64,000 bases of DNA from contig CAZXQO010000011.1 in NCBI GenBank assembly GCA_964643075.1, positions 32,260-96,259 of the forward strand, written 5' to 3'. Every line of letters begins with the position of its first letter. The stretch's first letter is position 1. The stretch is from Desulfocucumis sp964643075. Its GTDB lineage: Bacteria; Bacillota; Desulfotomaculia; Desulfotomaculales; Desulfocucumaceae. Below are positions 7,221 through 15,990 of this stretch, in pieces. The position numbers were made by a program, and so were the translations under genes. The notes below the pieces were generated by a model. It was not told the DNA's origin, made no database searches, and saw only the letters and a list, made by a program, of their open reading frames with translations.

Positions 7221-8273
7221 ATGGTGAAAAACCTTTATGTAATGGGAACGGCCGGGAGCGGCAAAACAGCAGTGGCGCTGGGTCTGGCCCTTAAATTCAA
7301 AGAACTCGGGCACCGGGTGGCATATTTCAAGCCGGTGGGAAGCACCGGAGGGACGGTCAATCACAGGGACGAGGATGCGGAACTAATGCAAAGCGTACTG
7401 GATATAAAGCTGCCCCTGGAAGCGATTGTGCCTTTTACGGCCGGGCCATCATACCTATCCGGATACCGCCACTGCATATCACCGGACAAGGTGCAAAACG
7501 CCTACCGGAAGGTGGCGGAAGGAGCCGATATAGTAATCATCGGAGGGACTGGTTTTCCCCATATTATGGGCTGCCTGGGGCTTGACGCCGTTTCTCTGGC
7601 CAGAGAGCTCAAAGCCTCAGTGCTGTTTCTGATTAGAATAGAAAATGATTACAGCCTGGACAATGCCATATTTATCAATAATTATCTTACGGCCCAGAAT
7701 ATTCCTCTCCTGGGAAACATATTCAACAACATATCCCGTCCACTGCTGGCCAAAACCGAGGGCATCTATAGTTCCATACTCAGGGAAAAAGGCTATCGCA
7801 CCCTGGGGATCATTCCCCGCCAGGTTGAAATTACCTCCCCCACCGTGGCGGAATATTATGAAGCTCTGGGCGGTGAGCTACTTACCGGGGAAAACAATAT
7901 GAACAGGCCGGTGGAGGATTTGATTGTGGGCGCCATGACCATTGAAAGTGCCCTGGGCTATCTGCGTAGAGCACCCAATAAAGCGGTAATAACCGGAGGC
8001 GACCGCTCCGACCTGGCCCTTTCAGCCCTGGAAACCAGCACCTCGGTGCTAATACTCACCGGGGGTCTGTACCCTGATGTCAAGGTTACCTCAAGGGCCG
8101 AGGAAAAGGGCGTACCGGTGATACTGGTCCACTACGACACCTATACCACCCTGGAAAAATGCTCCGAAGTTACCCGTCGCATCCGGTCCACAGACCGCCG
8201 CACCATAGAGATGGCCAGGGAAAACATAGAAAACCACTGCGACTGGCAAACCATACTGCAGTTGCTGGGGTAA
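7221..8273 (+). CDS. P-loop/DRTGG domain protein (phosphotransacetylase N-terminal-like)
   Basis: An N-terminal nucleotide-binding domain (P-loop GTAGSGKT near residues 6-13, of the dethiobiotin/cobyrinate synthetase type) is followed by a DRTGG domain from about residue 215, as in the non-catalytic N-terminal part of long phosphotransacetylases. The catalytic Pta domain is absent. ATG 7221 follows TGAGGTGATC; GTG 7215 is the alternative. Close coupling to the acyl-CoA synthetase gene suggests a regulatory or nucleotide/acyl-CoA sensing role in the same pathway, which is inference. Confidence 0.75.
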   Translation: MVKNLYVMGTAGSGKTAVALGLALKFKELGHRVAYFKPVGSTGGTVNHRDEDAELMQSVLDIKLPLEAIVPFTAGPSYLSGYRHCISPDKVQNAYRKVAEGADIVIIGGTGFPHIMGCLGLDAVSLARELKASVLFLIRIENDYSLDNAIFINNYLTAQNIPLLGNIFNNISRPLLAKTEGIYSSILREKGYRTLGIIPRQVEITSPTVAEYYEALGGELLTGENNMNRPVEDLIVGAMTIESALGYLRRAPNKAVITGGDRSDLALSALETSTSVLILTGGLYPDVKVTSRAEEKGVPVILVHYDTYTTLEKCSEVTRRIRSTDRRTIEMARENIENHCDWQTILQLLG

Positions 8274-8332
8274 AACGGCAGTAAGCAGCGCGCAGCTAAA
8301 GGCCGTGGGTATACGATCAGGAGGACATGCTC

Positions 8333-8566
8333 ATGCTCATGCTTATTCTGCTCAGCCTGATTTTTATAGGGATTATTGCCTATGAGGTCCCAATGTTAAT
8401 TAAGAAAAAATTGTGGCGGGAACTGGCGGCTTTCAGTGTGCTGCTCATTATCGGCATGTTCTACAGCTACGGGCAGGCGCTGGATCTGCCGCTACCCAAC
8501 CCTACTAAAGTTCTCTATGCTATTACCAAGCCGTTTAGTGCATATCTGGAAAAAATTTTGACCTGA
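8333..8566 (+). CDS. Small two-helix membrane protein, 77 aa
   Basis: Two hydrophobic segments (about residues 2-19 and 33-51) flank a basic loop KKKLWRE, and a soluble C-terminal tail contains PLPNPTK. AGGAGG at 8319-8324 is eight bases before ATG 8333; the ATG at 8327 is too close and 8339 is a further option. Such proteins are common and unnamed in Clostridia. It follows the DRTGG gene by 60 bases and is followed by a terminator. Confidence 0.6.
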   Translation: MLMLILLSLIFIGIIAYEVPMLIKKKLWRELAAFSVLLIIGMFYSYGQALDLPLPNPTKVLYAITKPFSAYLEKILT

Positions 8567-8578
8567 CTATTAATTTTA

Positions 8579-8610
8579 AAAGGAGTAAGCGCCGCTTACT
8601 CCTTACTTTT
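8579..8610. terminator. Bidirectional terminator
   Basis: AAGGAGTAAG and CTTACTCCTT form a perfect stem, followed by TACTTTT on the plus strand, with an A-rich flank on the other side. It separates the convergent genes at 8333 and 8609. Confidence 0.75.
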
Positions 8611-9055
8611 ATTTTAATCCCTGTAATTCCGATCTGCCTTCCTGAATTTCGGATATTATTTTGCCCAGATTCTTTTCCAGTTCCATCAGAATTTCATCGG
8701 CATATTCCCGGGCGCCCTGCTTAATCTCCCTGGCCACGGCCTCCGCCTTTTCCACTATATCTTCCGCGATATGTCTGGCCTGTCTTACTATTTCACTCTC
8801 TTCAGCACGTCTTTCCAGCTGCTTCTGGGCATCCTCCATTATTTTGCCGGCTTCCTTTTTAGTTTCCGACATTACTTTTTCCCGCTCCTGGATAACCCAT
8901 TTAGCCTGTCTGATTTCCTCCGGCAAAGTGGTACGGATACGATCCATACAATCTAGCAAGCGGTCTTCATCCAACATAACCCGCTTGGTCAAGGGCACTT
9001 TCATGCTGTTTTCCACAAGCTCTTCCAACTCGTTCAGAACGTTAAAAATCTCCAC
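8609..9055 (-). CDS. Coiled-coil protein, ATP synthase b-subunit-like
   Basis: The product is almost entirely charged alpha-helix, with a predicted coiled coil from about residue 45 to the end and Glu/Lys/Ala/Arg heptads. It has no membrane segment or cysteine-rich part. Genes like it sit beside coaD in many Clostridia and are often labelled ATPase, but no nucleotide-binding motif is visible, so I do not assign a function. I start at GTG 9055 because AAGGAGG, within the end of coaD, is eight bases upstream; an ATG at 9079 would overlap coaD by 20 bases. Confidence 0.6.
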   Translation of the reverse strand: MEIFNVLNELEELVENSMKVPLTKRVMLDEDRLLDCMDRIRTTLPEEIRQAKWVIQEREKVMSETKKEAGKIMEDAQKQLERRAEESEIVRQARHIAEDIVEKAEAVAREIKQGAREYADEILMELEKNLGKIISEIQEGRSELQGLK

Positions 9056-9059
9056 CGGT

Positions 9060-9560
9060 CTATCCCTCCTTACCACCATTCATGGCAATAATTTTTTCTT
9101 TAAGCCTTTGCTCCACAAAAGGCGGCACCAAATCCGTTACGCTACCCCCGAATAGTACCACCTCTTTAACCGAACTGGAACTGATAAAAGAATACTCAGC
9201 TCTGGTCATAAGAAAAACAGTTTCCACAGAGGGGGCCAGTTTTTTATTGGTGAGGGCCATCATGAACTCATTTTCGAAGTCAGATATAGCTCTAAGCCCC
9301 CTGATAATGGCCTGTGCTCCTATCTCCTTGGCAAAATTCACCGTGAGTCCGCTAAAGGTTTCAACTATAACATTATAATAGGGGCGTAAAATCTCTCTTA
9401 ACATCTCTTCTTTTTCCGCTACCGTAAACAGCGGTACCTTGCTGGCGTTTTTGGAAACGGATACGATAACATGGTCGAACAACATGGCCGCCCGTTCGAT
9501 TATATCCAGGTGACCGTTGGTAACCGGGTCAAAGCTGCCCGGATAAATGGCTACCCGCAA
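9060..9560 (-). CDS. coaD: Pantetheine-phosphate adenylyltransferase
   Basis: The fourth step of coenzyme A synthesis: ATP plus 4'-phosphopantetheine gives dephospho-CoA. The nucleotidyltransferase motif YPGSFDPVTNGHLD at the N-terminus and the C-terminal ISSSSVKE signature are both present, and 166 aa is the normal length. It lies downstream of rsmD, an arrangement common in Firmicutes, and is probably co-transcribed with it (75-base gap). Confidence 0.95.
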   Translation of the reverse strand: MRVAIYPGSFDPVTNGHLDIIERAAMLFDHVIVSVSKNASKVPLFTVAEKEEMLREILRPYYNVIVETFSGLTVNFAKEIGAQAIIRGLRAISDFENEFMMALTNKKLAPSVETVFLMTRAEYSFISSSSVKEVVLFGGSVTDLVPPFVEQRLKEKIIAMNGGKEG

Positions 9561-9635
9561 TGATTACCAACCTCCTTTACGGCTTCGAAAGATATTCATC
9601 TGGCCGTTCAAAATTGAAAGGTGAGACGCAGTTTT

Positions 9636-10196
9636 TCAACGGTCTGAGAGCTGTTTGAAAAATGAGAGCATAGTATCCCCGTATCTTTCCTGCCTGAACA
9701 TCCTGAACTCCCCAATCATCGAAGGGATCTCCTCCCTCTTGCTGCTTTCGGCAACGATTACTCCACCCGGCGATAGCAAACCTTGCCCAGCCAGCTTGTC
9801 AATAATTATGACCTCATGACCGCAACCATATGGAGGATCTAAAAAAATAATATTAAATTGTTCTTTCCCAACCAAAAGTGTATTTATGCCGTCGAGGGCG
9901 CTATTTTTTACTATTTGACAGCGTTCATGGAAGCCCGTTAAGATTATATTTTTCTTAATTGCCTGCACAGCTTTGGATTCCTGTTCGACAAACACACATC
10001 TGGCCGCTCCGCGGCTCAATGCTTCTATGCCTACGTTACCTGTACCGGCAAAGATGTCCAGGAAATTGCAGTCCACAATCTGATCGCCCAGCATGCTAAA
10101 CAGTGCTTCCTTTACCCTGTCAGCTGTTGGCCTGCCTGTCCACCCCCGGGGCACGGTAAGTATCCTTTTTTTAGCAGAGCCGGCAATAATCCGCAA
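9636..10196 (-). CDS. rsmD: 16S rRNA (guanine(966)-N(2))-methyltransferase
   Basis: The Rossmann methyltransferase has motif I in LDIFAGTGNVGIEALSRGA and the catalytic DPPY followed by GCG, typical of RsmD, which methylates G966 of 16S rRNA in the assembling 30S subunit. The N-terminal MRIIAGSAKKR is the family's start. At 186 aa it is full length. The rsmD-coaD order supports the call. Confidence 0.93.
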   Translation of the reverse strand: MRIIAGSAKKRILTVPRGWTGRPTADRVKEALFSMLGDQIVDCNFLDIFAGTGNVGIEALSRGAARCVFVEQESKAVQAIKKNIILTGFHERCQIVKNSALDGINTLLVGKEQFNIIFLDPPYGCGHEVIIIDKLAGQGLLSPGGVIVAESSKREEIPSMIGEFRMFRQERYGDTMLSFFKQLSDR

Positions 10197-10368
10197 AGAT
10201 TATTTCCCCTGCCCTTCTTTAAATAGCCATCTTATTAACAAAAATATTATAGCATAATCGTTGTAAAAAATCGATTTTTTTGAAATATGCCACTATTATC
10301 TATGCATATCGATATATTCGTCAAAAAAAGGGGAAACTATTTTAGAAAACATCACAGGGGGTAATTGG

Positions 10369-11352
10369 ATGAACTTAGATTTTTTTCAGTCGTTTAATAT
10401 TAACGTCGACCTGGCCCTGGAAGCCCGGGAAATTATACAGGGAAAAAGCGGCCAGGAAATACCCGGGGTAAGAGTGGACCGGGAAAAATATGATTTTGCT
10501 ACAGTAACCATCGTAAATGTGGAGGAAAAATCAGCTGAATCCGTTATGGGTAAACCGATAGGAACATATATAACCATAGAATCGCCAGTAATCAAAGATA
10601 ATGACCCCGAAGCCCACCACCAAATAGGGGAAATACTGGCAGCTCAGTTGATGAAGCTTTTTAATCTCCCGGAAGGCGCCTCCATACTGGTGGTAGGTCT
10701 GGGCAACTGGAACGCCACCCCCGATGCCCTAGGTCCCAAAGTGGTAAGTATGACCATGGTGACCAGGCATATATTCAATTATGCCCCCGAGGAGCTGCGG
10801 CCCGGTATGCGCAAGGTAAGTGCCCTGGCCCCGGGGGTACTTGGTCTGACCGGCATTGAAACCGCCGAGGTTATCCGCGGCGTGGTGGAAAAAACAGGCC
10901 CGAACATGGTTATAGCCATAGACTCACTGGGCGCCAGGAATGTGTCCAGAATAGGCACCACCATACAGATTGCCAATACCGGTGTGAACCCAGGCTCCGG
11001 GGTGGGCAACCAAAGAAAAGCTCTGAACATGGAAACTCTGGGCGTTCCGGTAGTCGCCATCGGTGTGCCCACCGTGGTCAACGCGGCGGTTATTGCCAAG
11101 GATACAGTGGATCTGTTCATGGAGCAGCTCAGGAACAACCAGACCGTTTATAATGTTGTCAGCACATTAAACCCCAACGTTAGCAGTCAGGTAATTGAAA
11201 AGATACTGGAGCCATTCGGCGGCCAGCTAATGGTAACGCCCAAAGAAATAGACGATTTGATTCAAAGAGCCTCTAAAATCATAGCCGGAGGGATAACCAA
11301 AGCCTTGCACCCCAATCTACATCCGAACGAATACGAGTATTATCTTCATTAA
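10369..11352 (+). CDS. gpr: Germination protease (GPR)
   Basis: GPR cleaves alpha/beta-type small acid-soluble proteins at the start of spore germination. The protein matches the family throughout: an N-terminal propeptide region, VGLGNWNATPDALGP, APGVLGLTG, IDSLGARN and TTIQIANTGVNPGSGVGN. The length of 327 aa is close to the Clostridial norm. GGGGG lies six bases before ATG 10369. Its likely substrate is encoded 150 bases downstream on the other strand. Control by a forespore sigma factor is expected for the family, but I could not identify a convincing promoter. Confidence 0.95.
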   Translation: MNLDFFQSFNINVDLALEAREIIQGKSGQEIPGVRVDREKYDFATVTIVNVEEKSAESVMGKPIGTYITIESPVIKDNDPEAHHQIGEILAAQLMKLFNLPEGASILVVGLGNWNATPDALGPKVVSMTMVTRHIFNYAPEELRPGMRKVSALAPGVLGLTGIETAEVIRGVVEKTGPNMVIAIDSLGARNVSRIGTTIQIANTGVNPGSGVGNQRKALNMETLGVPVVAIGVPTVVNAAVIAKDTVDLFMEQLRNNQTVYNVVSTLNPNVSSQVIEKILEPFGGQLMVTPKEIDDLIQRASKIIAGGITKALHPNLHPNEYEYYLH

Positions 11353-11353
11353 G

Positions 11354-11410
11354 GAAAGGGGACACACCTCTATTTTGGGCCTATCTTTGGGGTCAGAGGA
11401 ATGTCCCCAA
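11354..11410 (+). repeat. Repeat family A, single-unit copy
   Basis: It runs from GGGGACACACCTC to GAGGAATGTCCCC over about 55 bp, immediately after the gpr stop codon. This is the simplest copy and shows the basic unit. Confidence 0.7.
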
Positions 11411-11419
11411 ATTTCAAAT

Positions 11420-11447
11420 AAAAACCCCGCCTTACGGCAGGGTTTTT
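11420..11447. terminator. Bidirectional terminator between gpr and the SASP gene
   Basis: AAAACCCCGCC and GGCAGGGTTTTT form the arms around TTAC. T and A runs on the two sides allow use from both directions. Confidence 0.75.
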
Positions 11448-11498
11448 CGGCTACGGCACTTTAAAAGCGCCAACCGCATTGTATTATATGTTTATATG

Positions 11499-11759
11499 TT
11501 ATCCCTGAGGGGTATCCAGGCTTACTCCGGTAGCGGCGTTGATGGCGCCCGCACCTGACTGCATCAGGGACGCTTCACCGAGAGCAACCAATCTCTTGGT
11601 TATGTTACCACCGACATAACCGTTTTGTCTGGAAGTCAGCTGGCCTTTGTCAACCTGGTTATAATTTGTCAGACCCAGTTCGTTGGCCACCTCAAATTTC
11701 ATAGCGTTCAGAGCGCTGCCGGCTCCGGGAACCACTTTTTGATTAGTGTTACGGGCCAT
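11499..11759 (-). CDS. Alpha/beta-type small acid-soluble spore protein
   Basis: This is an 86-residue SASP that coats and protects spore DNA. The family's two conserved blocks are visible: KFEVANELGL (21-30), which carries the GPR cleavage region, and NGYVGGNITKRLVALGE in the C-terminal half. AGGAGGGATT precedes the ATG. Together with gpr it is direct evidence for sporulation. The 303-base spacer upstream (11760-12062) is AT-rich and holds no gene. Confidence 0.95.
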   Translation of the reverse strand: MARNTNQKVVPGAGSALNAMKFEVANELGLTNYNQVDKGQLTSRQNGYVGGNITKRLVALGEASLMQSGAGAINAATGVSLDTPQG

Positions 11760-12062
11760 TAAGTAAATCCCTCCTTTTATTTTGATGTTAGTATTGTCTC
11801 CCGTAATTAACTACAAATACGTAGTATTTAATGGCACTTCTGTAATATCAAAATAAATTAACATATCTAAACCAAAACAAAGGACAAACAATAAATAAAG
11901 CAATATTTTAACATATTTACAAAGCTAACTATTACAGCACCGCCTTTAGCCTTCTTGACCTTGCGGCCACCTTTATCCAAAAATAACAAAAGTACTATAC
12001 TGCTTTTACAATGGTACAACTTTTAACAAAAATTAAAACAGGTACTAAATCTGGTATCTAAT
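11760..12062. other. AT-rich spacer, no gene seen
   Basis: It should contain the promoter of the spore-protein gene (minus strand). I saw only a weak forespore-type match (GTATT ... CAATACTA with a 19-base gap) and do not call it. It also lies downstream of recG. Confidence 0.4.
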
Positions 12063-14141
12063 CTATCCTACATTAATAAAAATCAAATCCTTGTCAAAAC
12101 GATTTTTGAGTTCTTCCAGCAGGCTCCGGTGTTCCGCCCTGCCCAGGGCCGGGTCCCCCAGCAATAATTCCCGGGCTTCTTTCCGGGCCACCTCCAGTGC
12201 CCGAATGTCCCTTATCGGATCGGCTATTCTATAGGCTACTGCGCCGGACTGGCGGGTGCCGAACAGTTCGCCCGGACCCCGCAGTTCCAAATCCTTTTCC
12301 GCCAGCAGAAAGCCATTGCCGATCTGGCACATGGCCCTCAGTCTGGTCTCCGTATCTTCGCCACGGGCATCGGATATAAGATAACAGATAGAGGCATGTC
12401 TTCCCCTGCCGACCCTGCCCCTTAGTTGGTGCAACTGGGCCAGGCCAAACCTGTGCGCATCAAATATCACCATTACCGTGGCATTGGGCACATCAACCCC
12501 CACCTCAACCACAGTAGTGCTTACAAGCACGTCTATATGTCCGTCCCTGAACCGGTTAATAACTGTTTCCTTTTCTTCCGGCTTCATTCTCCCATGCAGC
12601 AGGTCGACCCGGCAGCCCCCGAGTTCTCCTGAGGCCAGCCTGGAAGCCAACTCCACCGCTGAAAGAAGATCAACCTTTTCCGATTCCTCCACCAGGGGGC
12701 AGACAATGTAAGCCTGCCTGCCCATGGTCACCTGCTCCAATATTTTTTCATAAACACCTGCCATCCGAGAGTGACGGTAAAAATAGGTTTTAACCGGGGT
12801 CCTGCCCGGGGGTAAATCAGGTATGGTACTCACCGCCAGGTCTCCGTAAAGGGTCAGAGCCAGGGTGCGAGGTATTGGGGTAGCAGTCATGACCAGCACA
12901 TCGGGCTGATGTCCCTTGAACTGGAGCACGGCCCGCTGCTTCACCCCAAAACGGTGCTGCTCGTCAATTACTACCATGGCCAGGTTTTTAAATTCAACGT
13001 CTTGCTGGAGCAGGGCGTGGGTGCCCAACACCACCCCTGTTTTCCCCTCTCTTATCTTTTCAAGAACTTCCTGCCTGTTTTTCTTCTTCATGCCTCCAGT
13101 CAGTAAAGTAGTTTCCAACCCCAGGGAAGAAAAATATTTGCTGATGTTTTTATAGTGCTGTTCGACCAGTATCTCCGTCGGCGCCATCATCGCGGCCTGC
13201 AGACCGCTGTTTACAGCTTTAAGCAGGGCCATAACGCAAACCACAGTTTTCCCCGCCCCCACATCGCCCTGCAGGAGCCTGTACATAGGGGTCTGTGCAT
13301 CCATATCCAGGGAAATCTCCTCCCAGGCAGTTCTTTGCCCCGGGGTAAAACTAAACGGCAGAGAAGACAAAAACTGATCTTCCAAGCCGCTTTTTATTTT
13401 ATAGCTGTGGTCTTTTTTTACGGCGACAATTGTGTTACGGCGCATGGTCATTATGATTTGCTGTAGAAATAATTCCTCAAAAACAAATCTTCTCCGGGCC
13501 GCCCGATAGTCTTCTGAGCTTTGGGGAAAGTGCACCATTTGCAGGGCTGCTCCCAGGTCCGGCAGTTTATACTTGGTAGCTAGCGAAACGGGGATAAAGT
13601 CATCCAGGCCGCCAGCCCACTCGTCCAGGGCAGACTTCACCGCCGCCCTCAGAACTCGCTGGCTGAGCTGTTCCGTAAGCGGATACACCGGCACCAGCCG
13701 GCCTGTATATAAAGCTTCGGAGCCGTCCTCCAGCTCATAGTCCAGCACCTGTAACTGGATTTGACCCATAAACCTGTTTATTTTGCCAGTCAGAAGCAGC
13801 CATGTGCCCTCATGCAATTGCTTTTTTATATACGGCTGGTTATACCACACCGCATAAAACAATCCGTACCCGTCATATAAGGCCAGCTTGGTAATGGTAA
13901 GACCTTTTCTGGGTTTGGATTCCTCCGCCCCCATAACTCTGCCCCGTATGCTGGCCCTAACCCCGCTGTCATAGGCATGGGCAGGTTTCAACTGGGTTCT
14001 GTCCTCGTATTCCCGGGGAAAATGATACAATAAATCCCCCACGCTGTTTATACTAAGGCGGCTCAACAGAGATGCCCGTTTGGGGCCTACATTTTTCACA
14101 TATTTAACTGGATTACTCCAGGGTAGTCCCCGCAATGGCAT
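12063..14141 (-). CDS. recG: ATP-dependent DNA helicase RecG
   Basis: RecG remodels stalled forks and branched DNA. The wedge/OB domain lies at about residues 60-160. The superfamily 2 helicase motifs follow: GDVGAGKT (Walker A), a DEQHRFG box, TATPIPRTL, and the C-terminal QLRGRVGRG motif VI. The length of 692 aa is normal. The N-terminus (YVKNVGPKRASLL, a helix-hairpin-helix) fits the chosen start. Confidence 0.95.
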   Translation of the reverse strand: MPLRGLPWSNPVKYVKNVGPKRASLLSRLSINSVGDLLYHFPREYEDRTQLKPAHAYDSGVRASIRGRVMGAEESKPRKGLTITKLALYDGYGLFYAVWYNQPYIKKQLHEGTWLLLTGKINRFMGQIQLQVLDYELEDGSEALYTGRLVPVYPLTEQLSQRVLRAAVKSALDEWAGGLDDFIPVSLATKYKLPDLGAALQMVHFPQSSEDYRAARRRFVFEELFLQQIIMTMRRNTIVAVKKDHSYKIKSGLEDQFLSSLPFSFTPGQRTAWEEISLDMDAQTPMYRLLQGDVGAGKTVVCVMALLKAVNSGLQAAMMAPTEILVEQHYKNISKYFSSLGLETTLLTGGMKKKNRQEVLEKIREGKTGVVLGTHALLQQDVEFKNLAMVVIDEQHRFGVKQRAVLQFKGHQPDVLVMTATPIPRTLALTLYGDLAVSTIPDLPPGRTPVKTYFYRHSRMAGVYEKILEQVTMGRQAYIVCPLVEESEKVDLLSAVELASRLASGELGGCRVDLLHGRMKPEEKETVINRFRDGHIDVLVSTTVVEVGVDVPNATVMVIFDAHRFGLAQLHQLRGRVGRGRHASICYLISDARGEDTETRLRAMCQIGNGFLLAEKDLELRGPGELFGTRQSGAVAYRIADPIRDIRALEVARKEARELLLGDPALGRAEHRSLLEELKNRFDKDLIFINVG

Positions 14142-14351
14142 AACCCCCGCAAAGACAGTTTGATTTTTTAAACCCGCATTTTGTACGAAGCTTAAATAAT
14201 TATTCTATTATATCATTGTGAACCATAATAACATATATAATCAGAACCGGTGCAATACAGCAATGTCGCCCGATGAGTTAATATATGCTTGCACCATTTT
14301 ATTATTTTTGGTAAAATTACAAATGTGGTTTGTGCAAAGGAGGTGTTCACG

Positions 14352-14543
14352 TTGTCCAGAAAATGTTCTGTTTGCGGCAAAGGCGTACAGGTAGGCATGA
14401 AGGTAAGCCACTCCCATATTCGCACCAAAAGAACCTGGGCCCCAAACTTACAACGGGTGAAGGCCATAGTTAACGGTTCACCCTCTAAGATTCTGGTATG
14501 TACCCGCTGCCTCAGGAGCGGTAAGGTGCAAAGGGCAATATAA
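14352..14543 (+). CDS. rpmB: 50S ribosomal protein L28 (four-cysteine, zinc-binding form)
   Basis: The protein reads SRKCSVCGKG near its start and CTRC near its end, giving a zinc knuckle as in the C+ form of L28. The middle (KRTWAPNLQRV) is the family signature. TTG 14352 is the start because AAAGGAGGTG lies just upstream; the open frame extends to 14289 but the extra residues match nothing. At 63 aa it is full length. It diverges from recG and is followed by its own terminator. Confidence 0.93.
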   Translation: MSRKCSVCGKGVQVGMKVSHSHIRTKRTWAPNLQRVKAIVNGSPSKILVCTRCLRSGKVQRAI

Positions 14544-14567
14544 TAACAAAAAAACAGTTGAGCATAC

Positions 14568-14591
14568 AAAAACGGCATTTAAGCCGTTTTT
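14568..14591 (+). terminator. Terminator after rpmB
   Basis: AAAAACGGC and GCCGTTTTT form the stem around ATTTAA, with TGCTTTTC after it. Confidence 0.75.
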
Positions 14592-14650
14592 GCTTTTCTC
14601 TAAAAAAAGGGCTGCCACACCTCAGGACTATTGGTCATCCACCCCGTGTC

Positions 14651-14748
14651 TAAGGAAAGGGGACACACCTCTCTATAGAGCTTGGCTCTGGGGGTCAGAG
14701 GAATGTCCCCGATTGGAATGGCTCTGGGGTCGGAGGAATGTCCCCAAC
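14651..14748 (+). repeat. Repeat family A, two-unit copy
   Basis: GGGGACACACCTCTCTATAG, then two GAGGAATGTCCCC ends separated by a GATTGGAATGGCTCTGGGG linker. It is nearly identical in layout to the copies at 4.9 and 22.2 kb. Confidence 0.75.
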
Positions 14749-14775
14749 TATTGTATACTTTCCTGAACAATGAAA

Positions 14776-14809
14776 AGAACACCCTAAACGGGGTGTTCTA
14801 AATTTTTTT
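14776..14809. terminator. Bidirectional terminator
   Basis: AGAACACCC and GGGTGTTCT pair around TAAACG, with T-rich sequence on both sides. It serves the minus-strand MBL gene that ends at 14816. Confidence 0.7.
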
Positions 14810-14815
14810 AACTAA

Positions 14816-15661
14816 TCAGAGTGTTATGGACATTCCCTCCCGGGCCGCAAAGCAGCCGGGATAACGATCTCTGGCCTGCCGCTCAATGGATTCCATGTCG
14901 CTGTCAGTGTGAAAAGGATCGTGGTGGTATAATGCCAGCTTTTTCACCCCGGCGGCCTTAACCAGCTTTACTGCCTCCTGCCAGGTGGAATGGCCCCAGC
15001 CCACCCTTGGAAAATTGCCGTTCGTTCCCAGGTATTCCTCATCAGTATAGTTGGTGTCAATTATTACCAGATCTGTCCCGCTGATAAAATTACATATATT
15101 TAAATCTAGATCATCGTAATGCTCGTTGTCTGTCACGTAGCAGCAGGATTTTCCACCGTATTCCAGACGGTACGAAATACTCCCTCCCGGGTGGTTGTTA
15201 TGAATAGTCTTAACAATAATGCCATCTCCCAGGTCAATATCATGTCCGCTGTCTACCTCCCGGAAATCTATGACAGCTCCCATCTGTTCCAGAGATACCG
15301 GAAAGTGTGTATATTCCATTTGACCCCGCATAAGATTGGCAAAAGTTTGATTCATTTTACCCTGCCCGTAAAGAATGAAATTATTATCCTTTACAAAAGC
15401 CGGCCCAAAAAAAGGAAAGCCCTGAATGTGGTCCCAGTGTGTGTGGCTGATAAAAATCTCCCCGGATATTTTTTTACCCTTTTTAAGCAAATATTGACCT
15501 AAATCCACTATACCGCTACCGGCGTCAAATATAAAGAAACGATCCCTTATCTGTACTTGCACACAGGAGGTGTTGCCACCATATTTTACAGTATGAATAC
15601 CGGGTACAGGCCTTGATCCCCTTACACCCCAAAAAGTAACATTGATATCCCCATTAACCAT
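14816..15661 (-). CDS. MBL-fold metallo-hydrolase
   Basis: This is a beta-lactamase-superfamily protein with the metal-binding motif HTHWDH after SH (about residues 74-79), DAGSG upstream, and late His residues in YHHDPFHTDSD. The start MVNGDINVTFWGVRGSRPVPG is typical of a phosphodiesterase-like subgroup in which GVRGS is the first conserved strand. At 281 aa it is complete. The substrate cannot be deduced from the sequence; tRNase Z-like or cyclic nucleotide phosphodiesterase activity is possible. Confidence 0.8.
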   Translation of the reverse strand: MVNGDINVTFWGVRGSRPVPGIHTVKYGGNTSCVQVQIRDRFFIFDAGSGIVDLGQYLLKKGKKISGEIFISHTHWDHIQGFPFFGPAFVKDNNFILYGQGKMNQTFANLMRGQMEYTHFPVSLEQMGAVIDFREVDSGHDIDLGDGIIVKTIHNNHPGGSISYRLEYGGKSCCYVTDNEHYDDLDLNICNFISGTDLVIIDTNYTDEEYLGTNGNFPRVGWGHSTWQEAVKLVKAAGVKKLALYHHDPFHTDSDMESIERQARDRYPGCFAAREGMSITL

Positions 15662-15990
15662 GCGCGTCTGTAGCCTCCGTTAAGGTCAGTTCCATTAACC
15701 TTCATCCCCGGGCAGTACCCTTAAAAGCCAAAACCTGATGAAAAAATTACCAGCAGAAAATCTACATTTTATTTTACCAAAACTACCATGTATAGGTAAA
15801 GCATATAATTTGTCGTAACATGTAAAATAGTGCTTCCGACCCATTCCCGGGCAGAAGATTTGGGTTAATTAAACCTATACGAATAACATCCTGATGATGC
15901 TTATAACCCAGTCAAAAAAAACGGCAGGTGAATAGTTCATCTATATCCCATACCCTGGCGTTATCGGAGATATCACTCGCATTCCTATTT
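15662..15990. other. Spacer without recognisable gene
   Basis: The 329-base stretch between two minus-strand genes shows no ORF with a ribosome site, no tRNA and no repeat that I recognise. Confidence 0.4.
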
